A stretch of DNA of 17,964 bases from positions 1-17,964 of the forward strand of contig JAITBX010000007.1 of NCBI GenBank assembly GCA_031283405.1, in the 5' to 3' direction. A program made the position numbers and the translations under genes. Each line of letters begins with the position of its first letter. Position 1 is the stretch's first letter. Shown here piece after piece: positions 13,640-17,964 of this stretch. The DNA comes from Burkholderiales bacterium. GTDB lineage: Bacteria; Pseudomonadota; Gammaproteobacteria; Burkholderiales; Casimicrobiaceae. The notes below the pieces were generated by a model. The model worked only from the letters and a program-made list of their open reading frames with translations, searched no databases and had not been told where the DNA came from.

Positions 13640-14760
13640 GATGTTTCTCCCTGCCGGAGTTTTGATGGTGCATCAGAGGGCGCATCTATCGGCGCCGGCG
13701 TCAGCAGCACCGGCGTATTGTTTTCTTCTTCCGGCGGCAACGCTTCCGCCGGATGTTCATCGAGCCAATATGAAATTGCTTGCATCAGCGCCGCGCAACC
13801 GCTGCCGGTCAAGGCGCTGATCGCGTAAACTTTTTCTTCCCAGCCGAATGCTTGTGCAAAATTTTTGATGCGCGCTTCGCGCTCGCTTTCTTCGATCATG
13901 TCGATCTTGTTCAACACCAGCCAGCGCGGCTTGTGATACAGCGCTTCATCGTAGCGCCGCAATTCTTCGACGATGGCGCGCGCTTCTTGCACCGGATCGG
14001 TGTCGGGATCAAACGGCGCCAGATCGACGACGTGCAAGAGCAAACGGGTGCGCTGCAAATGGCGCAAAAATTGATGACCCAAACCGGCGCCTTCGGCAGC
14101 GCCTTCGATCAAGCCGGGAATGTCGGCCATCACAAAACTTTTGTCCATATCGACGCGAACCACGCCCAAACTCGGCGCCAGCGTCGTGAACGGATAGTCG
14201 GCGACTTTCGGTTGCGCCGCGCTGACGGCGCGAATCAACGTTGACTTGCCGACGTTGGGCATACCCAGCAAACCGACATCGGCCAACACTTTTAATTCGA
14301 GATGCAAACGCCGCGCTTCGCCTTTCTCGCCGGGCTGAAATTGTTTCGGCGCGCGATTGGTGCTCGACTTGTAATGCAGATTGCCCCAGCCGCCGCGCCC
14401 GCCCTTCGCCACTAACGCGCGCGCTTCGTGATGCGCGAGATCGGCGAGTGTTTCGCCGGTGTCGGCATCGCTCACTACCGTGCCGACCGGCACGCGCAGC
14501 ACTTTGTCGTCGCTGCCACGCCCGTATTGATCCGCGCCGCCTCCGTTCTCGCCGCGTTTGGCGCGAAAGATTTTGAGAAAGCGGTAATCCAGCAACGTGT
14601 TGATGTTGCGATCCGCGATCAGGTAAATGCTGCCGCCGCGCCCGCCGTCGCCGCCGTCGGGGCCGCCGCGCGGGATGAATTTCTCGCGGCGAAACGACGC
14701 CGCGCCGTTGCCGCCGTCACCCGCATACACTTCGATAAACGCTTCATCGACGAATTTCAC
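13636..14760 (-). CDS. obg: GTPase Obg/CgtA
   Basis: A 374-aa ribosome-associated GTPase involved in 50S assembly and stress control. The glycine-rich Obg fold spans 1-158 (KFVDEAFIEVYAGDGGNGAA, then GGPDGGDGGRGG). The G domain has the P-loop GMPNVGKS (166-173), FTTLAP (191-196), DIPG (213-216), NKID (284-287) and SALTGSG (315-321). An acidic, Pro-rich tail follows (340-374). The start is the GTG at 14760, because KFVDEAF is the family N-terminus; the frame is open upstream, but only as a shadow of the previous gene. The GTG overlaps the preceding TGA (GTGA), with AAGGA about 9 nt before it. Unusually, rplU and rpmA are not upstream. Confidence 0.96.
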   Translation of the reverse strand: MKFVDEAFIEVYAGDGGNGAASFRREKFIPRGGPDGGDGGRGGSIYLIADRNINTLLDYRFLKIFRAKRGENGGGADQYGRGSDDKVLRVPVGTVVSDADTGETLADLAHHEARALVAKGGRGGWGNLHYKSSTNRAPKQFQPGEKGEARRLHLELKVLADVGLLGMPNVGKSTLIRAVSAAQPKVADYPFTTLAPSLGVVRVDMDKSFVMADIPGLIEGAAEGAGLGHQFLRHLQRTRLLLHVVDLAPFDPDTDPVQEARAIVEELRRYDEALYHKPRWLVLNKIDMIEESEREARIKNFAQAFGWEEKVYAISALTGSGCAALMQAISYWLDEHPAEALPPEEENNTPVLLTPAPIDAPSDAPSKLRQGETS

Positions 14761-16529
14761 GATGTTTTTTCCTTGTGATTCCTGCGATAAAGGATATACA
14801 TTTCCGTATCGTCTCCATAGCGGTTTCCCGACTTCAACATTTTGAAGCCGTCGAGTGACGGCGCTGTGTTTCGCGCGTTCGCTGGCACATTGGCGGTGTT
14901 GTATTCCACCAGAAGCAGCGGACACGCCGCCGCTGCCGGATCATTTTCGGGAAGCGTTTTTATCTTCGCATAGTAATAAAAAATCGCGCGCTGCGCTTCG
15001 CCGACATCGCGGCTTGTCACGCAACCTTCCGTCGCATAAGGCTTCAACATTTTCGCCACCACTTCATAGCTGCGCCGCGAATCGACGTAAGGCATCCACA
15101 TCGTCGCCACCAGTCCCCAAATCAACATCATTCCCACCGCCCAGTTCAACACGGCGCGCTGATTCGATTGTCGTGCCGGTCGCACCAGCAAAAACCACAG
15201 GATCGTCAGAAACAACGCAATTGAAGCGCCGCGCAAACGAAACTTCGGTTGATAGCCGACCACCGCATCGCGGAACAATTCCGCCGCATACGAGCCGAGG
15301 CCGTTGAGGTACGCATCCCACCAGAAGAACCACAGCGCCATCGCCGTCAGTCCGAACGTCAGAATGCCGAACCAGTCAAGTCCCGCCGAACCGCCGCGCG
15401 GCAAGGTCTCGACTTCCGCCGCCGCCAGCAACGCCAGCGGCGCCAGCAGCGCCATCGCTTCGATCGATCGAATATCGGGCATCAGCAACAGCGCCGCCGC
15501 GCTCGTTATCGCTACGACTGCCGGCAAAATCACTTGCGGCGTCCGGAAACCGCCGTTGAATCCGCGCGCCCGAATCCAGATCAGCCACGCAATCAGTGGC
15601 CACGCCGGAAACGCCATCCACGGCAAGTTGCGTCCCAGCCAGCCGAGGTTACCGAAGATTTCGCGTCCGCTCCACCACAGCGACGGGCTTTGCGCTGCCC
15701 ACCATTGCGCAAACAATTCCGGCGAACGCTGATGAAGTCCCCACGGCCACAGCGCGTACAATGCGAGCGCCAGCACCAGCGCAATGCTCAGCGTCGCCCC
15801 ATAGGTTTTCTTCCGCCAACCCGAATGCAGAAGCGGCAACAGCAGCGCCGGCAACAGCAACCAGAACCACGCCGACAAATTGTACGAGAACGCGCCCAGC
15901 GTCAGCGCGCCGCCCAGTAACACGCCGGCCAGCCCGGGACGCCGCAACGCCAGCGCCAGCGCCAGCATCCCCAGCGCCACCGCCGCCATCAGCCCCAGTT
16001 GAGGCGACAATTGGTGAGCGCGTTCAAACAGGCCGACTAAGCCGATCAAGATCAGCGTCGGCAACCAGCGCTGCGCTCTGCCGTCCGCTTTGTCGTTATT
16101 CCTGTCGCCGTTTCTGTTATCGCTTCGATAACCGATCTTGCGGTAGCGGCTCAATTCATGCCCCGTCAGCGAGACACAGCCCAGCGTGAACAAAAGCAAC
16201 ACTCCCGCCGCCAGCCGCGCCGCGTCGTGTGCGTCGAGCCAGGGCGTCGCCATCTTCATCGTCAACGCCGCCAGTTGCGACACCAGCGGTCCATAGACGA
16301 AATACGGCTCGCCGATCAGCGACGGCACGAGAAGATCGCGCGTGTTGACCATCTCCCAGGCGATGACGATCGTCCGCGCGTCCTCGCCCTTCCACGGCGC
16401 GTGGCCGGTCAGCCCCAGCGCCACCCACGCCAGACACAGCAACACCAGCCCCGCCAACTTCAACGGCTGCCATCGGTCGCGCGATACGCGAGAGCCGACA
16501 GTTGAGGCATGAGAAAGATCAAGCGGCAT
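14757..16529 (-). CDS. GT39/ArnT-like membrane glycosyltransferase
   Basis: A 590-aa polytopic inner-membrane protein of the PMT/ArnT type, which transfers a sugar from a polyprenyl-phosphate donor to an acceptor on the periplasmic side. After the first membrane segment (LAGLVLLCLAWVALGLTG) comes HAPWKGEDARTIVIAWEMVN (43-62), whose acidic pair E49-D50 replaces the usual DE of GT39. Then LLVPSLIGEPYFVYGPLVSQ matches the ArnT-like loop. About eleven or twelve membrane segments and a C-terminal soluble domain (from about 490, SRRSYEVVAKMLKPY) follow. A hydrophilic insertion rich in Asn, Asp and Arg lies at 127-154. Its stop overlaps the obg start. The substrate is unknown; lipid A or LPS modification is possible. 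It is not a recognised partner of obg. Confidence 0.8.
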   Translation of the reverse strand: MPLDLSHASTVGSRVSRDRWQPLKLAGLVLLCLAWVALGLTGHAPWKGEDARTIVIAWEMVNTRDLLVPSLIGEPYFVYGPLVSQLAALTMKMATPWLDAHDAARLAAGVLLLFTLGCVSLTGHELSRYRKIGYRSDNRNGDRNNDKADGRAQRWLPTLILIGLVGLFERAHQLSPQLGLMAAVALGMLALALALRRPGLAGVLLGGALTLGAFSYNLSAWFWLLLPALLLPLLHSGWRKKTYGATLSIALVLALALYALWPWGLHQRSPELFAQWWAAQSPSLWWSGREIFGNLGWLGRNLPWMAFPAWPLIAWLIWIRARGFNGGFRTPQVILPAVVAITSAAALLLMPDIRSIEAMALLAPLALLAAAEVETLPRGGSAGLDWFGILTFGLTAMALWFFWWDAYLNGLGSYAAELFRDAVVGYQPKFRLRGASIALFLTILWFLLVRPARQSNQRAVLNWAVGMMLIWGLVATMWMPYVDSRRSYEVVAKMLKPYATEGCVTSRDVGEAQRAIFYYYAKIKTLPENDPAAAACPLLLVEYNTANVPANARNTAPSLDGFKMLKSGNRYGDDTEMYILYRRNHKEKTS

Positions 16530-16569
16530 GGTGGGCGGATTCCGTGGCTTGGGAGAGAGTGAATGTCAA

Positions 16570-16575
16570 ATTATA
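16570..16575 (-). promoter_or_regulatory. Candidate -10 box for the GT39-obg-proB operon
   Basis: A perfect TATAAT on the minus strand (plus 16570-16575) lies between the rpmE terminator and the GT39 gene. No good -35 box sits 16-18 nt upstream. A perfect TTGACA (plus 16564-16569) directly follows, but in the wrong order for this -10 and without a matching -10 of its own. The promoter is therefore only tentative. Confidence 0.3.
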
Positions 16576-16627
16576 GAGAAGATAAAGGGAAGCGCGGGAA
16601 GAAAATGCGGAGAAAGAAAGGGGCAAG

Positions 16628-16654
16628 AAAAAAGGCAGCATCGGCTGCCTTTTT
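16628..16654 (-). terminator. rpmE: Rho-independent terminator of rpmE
   Basis: GGCAGC (16634-16639) and GCTGCC (16644-16649) form a stem with a 4-nt ATCG loop, extended by A/T pairs. A T-run on the minus strand (plus 16628-16633) completes it. It sits about 25 nt after the rpmE stop. The matching T-run on the other side makes it bidirectional in form. Confidence 0.85.
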
Positions 16655-16679
16655 GCCATCGTTTCGCTTCGCGCTTCGT

Positions 16680-16910
16680 TCAGCCCGCAGCAGCAGTGGC
16701 AGACGTCCGCTTGTTGCCGTAGCGCTGACGGAATTTCTCGACGCGACCGGCCGTGTCCACGATCTTCTGCTTGCCCGTGTAAAACGGGTGACAATTCGAG
16801 CAAACTTCGATGTGATAGGCGCGACCCAGCGTCGAGCGCGTTTTGAAGGTGTTGCCGCAACTGCACGTTACGTCAATCTCACTGTATTTCGGGTGAATAT
16901 CGGCTTTCAT
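16680..16910 (-). CDS. rpmE: 50S ribosomal protein L31
   Basis: A 76-aa protein of the large ribosomal subunit, in the zinc-binding (C+) form, with C16, C18, C37 and C40 in CSCGNTF and CSNCHPF. The start is the ATG at 16910, giving MKADIHPKYSE, with an AGGA ribosome-binding site 6-7 nt before it; a TTG one codon earlier is not used. It has its own promoter and terminator, so it is a single-gene unit. The zinc-replete form suggests that a zinc-free paralogue (rpmE2) may lie elsewhere; none is in the window. Confidence 0.97.
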   Translation of the reverse strand: MKADIHPKYSEIDVTCSCGNTFKTRSTLGRAYHIEVCSNCHPFYTGKQKIVDTAGRVEKFRQRYGNKRTSATAAAG

Positions 16911-16997
16911 CAATCATCCTTTCTAGAGGCACAACGCCCCGTCAACCACCGGTCCATCTGCGGACGCTTTGCGAACCCGCCGCCGGGAGAATTAAAT

Positions 16998-17026
16998 ATT
17001 ATCCTCTGAAAACGGCGGCAAGGCAA
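16998..17026 (-). promoter_or_regulatory. rpmE: Predicted sigma70 promoter for rpmE
   Basis: On the minus strand, TTGCCT (plus 17021-17026) and GATAAT (plus 16998-17003) are 17 nt apart, matching consensus at 4/6 and 5/6. Transcription would start about 80 nt before the rpmE ATG, leaving a GC-rich leader. Confidence 0.5.
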
Positions 17027-17050
17027 GGTGTGGGAGCCTGTGCAAAACGA

Positions 17051-17332
17051 TTATATGCCAAGCTCGCTGTGCGAGCCGAGACGAACGAGGCGCAGTGTCC
17101 GCGCGTCCGGTTTCGAGTAAATCAGCACCAGATCAGGCTTGACGTGGCAATCCCGATGGTCTTTCCAGTCGCCGGTCAAGGCGTGGTCTTGATGGCGCGG
17201 CGCAAGCGGCTCGTCTTTCGCCAACTGTTCAACCAAATCGAGGAATCCGGCGCGCAGCGCCTCTTTGTGCGACCCTCTGGCTTCGCGTTTCAAGTCTCGT
17301 TTGAAGGGCGCGGTTTGCTTAATCGTCCGCAT
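17051..17332 (-). CDS. yafQ: YafQ family mRNA interferase toxin
   Basis: A 93-aa RelE/ParE-superfamily endoribonuclease that cleaves mRNA on the ribosome and is neutralised by DinJ. The start is the ATG at 17332, giving MRTIKQTAPFKRDLKRE; it overlaps the end of the antitoxin gene by 14 nt. The catalytic set known for E. coli YafQ is present at equivalent positions: H50 in HQDH, D61 and H63 in HRDCHVKP, D67, and H88 in GSHSELG (H87 in E. coli). The toxin therefore looks intact. It is translated from the same message as the antitoxin. No terminator was recognised after it. Confidence 0.93.
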   Translation of the reverse strand: MRTIKQTAPFKRDLKREARGSHKEALRAGFLDLVEQLAKDEPLAPRHQDHALTGDWKDHRDCHVKPDLVLIYSKPDARTLRLVRLGSHSELGI

Positions 17333-17579
17333 ACAGCTCCGCCCGAAGCTCGTCGAGCGTGACGGTTTCCACCTTGCCCGCACGGCCGTCCAGCATCGCC
17401 TGAATCGTCTCCGCGTTCGGAATCAACGGCTCGAAGGGCAGTTTTTTTTCACGCGCCACTCTGGTGAGCAGCAACCGCACCGCGTCGGACACGGTCAACC
17501 CCATCGCGGCCAGAACGGCAGAGGCTTCTTCCTTGATCGCGCCGTCGATGCGCGCCTGTACGAGTTGATTTGCAGCCAT
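17319..17579 (-). CDS. dinJ: DinJ/RelB family antitoxin
   Basis: An 86-aa ribbon-helix-helix antitoxin, the same length as E. coli DinJ. The N-terminal DNA-binding part reads MAANQLVQARIDGAIKEEAS, then MGLTVSDAVRLLLTRVAREK and LPFEPLIPN. The acidic C-terminal part (LDELRAELYADD) should wrap the toxin. The start is the ATG at 17579, with AGGAG 8 nt before it; an open stretch of 15 codons further upstream runs into the operator and is not coding. The gene is first in the operon with yafQ. Autoregulation through the palindrome at 17600-17628 is expected. Confidence 0.94.
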   Translation of the reverse strand: MAANQLVQARIDGAIKEEASAVLAAMGLTVSDAVRLLLTRVAREKKLPFEPLIPNAETIQAMLDGRAGKVETVTLDELRAELYADD

Positions 17580-17599
17580 GATGATTTCTCCTGCCGTAT

Positions 17600-17628
17600 G
17601 GAAATGAATTACATTGTAATTCATTTCC
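17600..17628. promoter_or_regulatory. 29-bp perfect palindromic operator of dinJ-yafQ
   Basis: GGAAATGAATTACA (17600-17613) and TGTAATTCATTTCC (17615-17628) are exact reverse complements around one base. The palindrome covers the -10 box of the predicted promoter, and its downstream edge lies 21 nt before the dinJ ATG. This is where a RelB/DinJ-type antitoxin is known to repress its own operon. Confidence 0.85.
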
Positions 17629-17641
17629 GAATGAGGTGCAA
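17613..17641 (-). promoter_or_regulatory. Predicted promoter of dinJ-yafQ
   Basis: On the minus strand, TTGCAC (plus 17636-17641) and TACAAT (plus 17613-17618) are 17 nt apart. The -10 box matches at 5/6 and the -35 box at 3/6. The -10 box lies at the centre of the palindromic operator. Confidence 0.55.
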
Positions 17642-17654
17642 ATCCAAGAAGGAA

Positions 17655-17964
17655 TCACCCCGCCTGCCGTTTGACCCAATCAACATAGCGGTCCATCCAG
17701 CCTTGCAGGAATTTCCGGCTGCCGTCGCCGATATTGCCGTCGGCATCGAAAAGACCGTCTTTGGCTTGAAGGAAAACTTCCGGCTGACCCAGCGTCGGCA
17801 CGTCGAGGAAAGCGAGGACGTTGCGCAGGTGTTGCTGTGCCAGCGCCGTGCCGATGGCGCCGATCGAAACGCCGAGGATGCCCGCCGGTTTGCCGCCCCA
17901 GACGCTCTGACCATAGGGGCGCGAGGCGTGATCGAGGGCGTTTTTGAGTACGCCGGGAATCGAG
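17655..17964 (-). CDS. NADPH-dependent FMN reductase family protein, 5' partial
   Basis: The last 103 residues of a flavodoxin-fold reductase; the start lies beyond the window. The visible part begins SIPGVLKNALDHASRPYGQS and continues VWGGKPAGILGVSIGAIGTA, LAQQHLRNVLAFLDVPTLGQ, PEVFLQAKDGLFDADGNI and KFLQGWMDRYVDWVKRQAG. This is the usual C-terminal half of the ChrR/SsuE-like NADPH-dependent FMN reductase family, which reduces FMN, quinones or azo compounds. SIPGVLKNALD is the FMN-contacting motif of the family. The stop is TGA at 17655-17657, about 75 nt upstream of the dinJ start, and the dinJ promoter lies in that gap. The exact substrate cannot be judged from this part. Confidence 0.88.
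   Translation of the reverse strand, partial: SIPGVLKNALDHASRPYGQSVWGGKPAGILGVSIGAIGTALAQQHLRNVLAFLDVPTLGQPEVFLQAKDGLFDADGNIGDGSRKFLQGWMDRYVDWVKRQAG

Noticed and set aside
12599..13828. A 409-codon open frame on the + strand opposite proB and obg
   Set aside because: It spans the overlap of two firmly identified genes on the other strand and has Arg/Gln/His-rich composition without motifs.
14761..14925. N-terminal extension of Obg by 55 codons
   Set aside because: It overlaps the GT39 gene in another frame; Obg proteins begin with M-KFVDEA, matched by the GTG at 14760.

Overview
This window looks like chromosome from a moderately GC-rich Gram-negative proteobacterium, most likely a betaproteobacterium. 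The evidence is an MsbA-type lipid A flippase with LPS glycosyltransferases, an Obg gene directly coupled to proB, a zinc-ribbon L31, a secreted type II asparaginase and a DinJ-YafQ toxin-antitoxin pair. The assignment comes from gene content and gene order only. No tRNA, rRNA, CRISPR array, transposase or phage gene was seen.

Region 1 (1-690) holds the end of a + strand gene that is an in-frame chimera. Its AT-rich first part reads as a GNAT acetyltransferase, and its GC-rich last part as the C-terminal tail of a LoiP/YggG-type M48 peptidase without the catalytic site. A hairpin with a T-run separates it from the convergent cluster that follows.

Region 2 (688-8503, all minus strand) is an envelope/LPS cluster. 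In transcription order it holds a CNNM/CorC-type membrane protein with CBS domains, msbA, a GT2 glycosyltransferase, an O-antigen-ligase-like membrane protein and two GT4 glycosyltransferases. The last four genes are joined by 4-nt start/stop overlaps. The likely workflow is assembly of the LPS core or O-chain, flipping of lipid A-core by MsbA, and ligation on the periplasmic face. A palindromic repeat forms part of the ligase coding sequence just after its start codon.

Region 3 (8504-9051) has no gene and is a mosaic of small palindromic and dispersed repeats, ending in the asparaginase terminator.

Region 4 (9052-12391) has ansB on the minus strand. Divergent from it, on the + strand, are a small membrane-anchored protein with a TerB-like domain, a LysR regulator and a DUF3788 gene of lower GC.

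Region 5 (12518-16910, minus strand) holds rpmE with its own promoter and terminator, then a GT39/ArnT-like membrane glycosyltransferase, obg and proB. These last three are joined by 4-nt overlaps. The usual rplU-rpmA pair is not upstream of obg.

Region 6 (17051-17964, minus strand) contains dinJ-yafQ with a perfect 29-bp operator palindrome over its -10 box, and the 3' part of an NADPH-dependent FMN reductase gene that runs off the window.

No convincing new multi-gene system is visible. The items most worth a second look are the GNAT::M48 chimera, the repeat taken into the ligase N-terminus, the unusual obg neighbourhood, the dinJ operator and the repeat mosaic.
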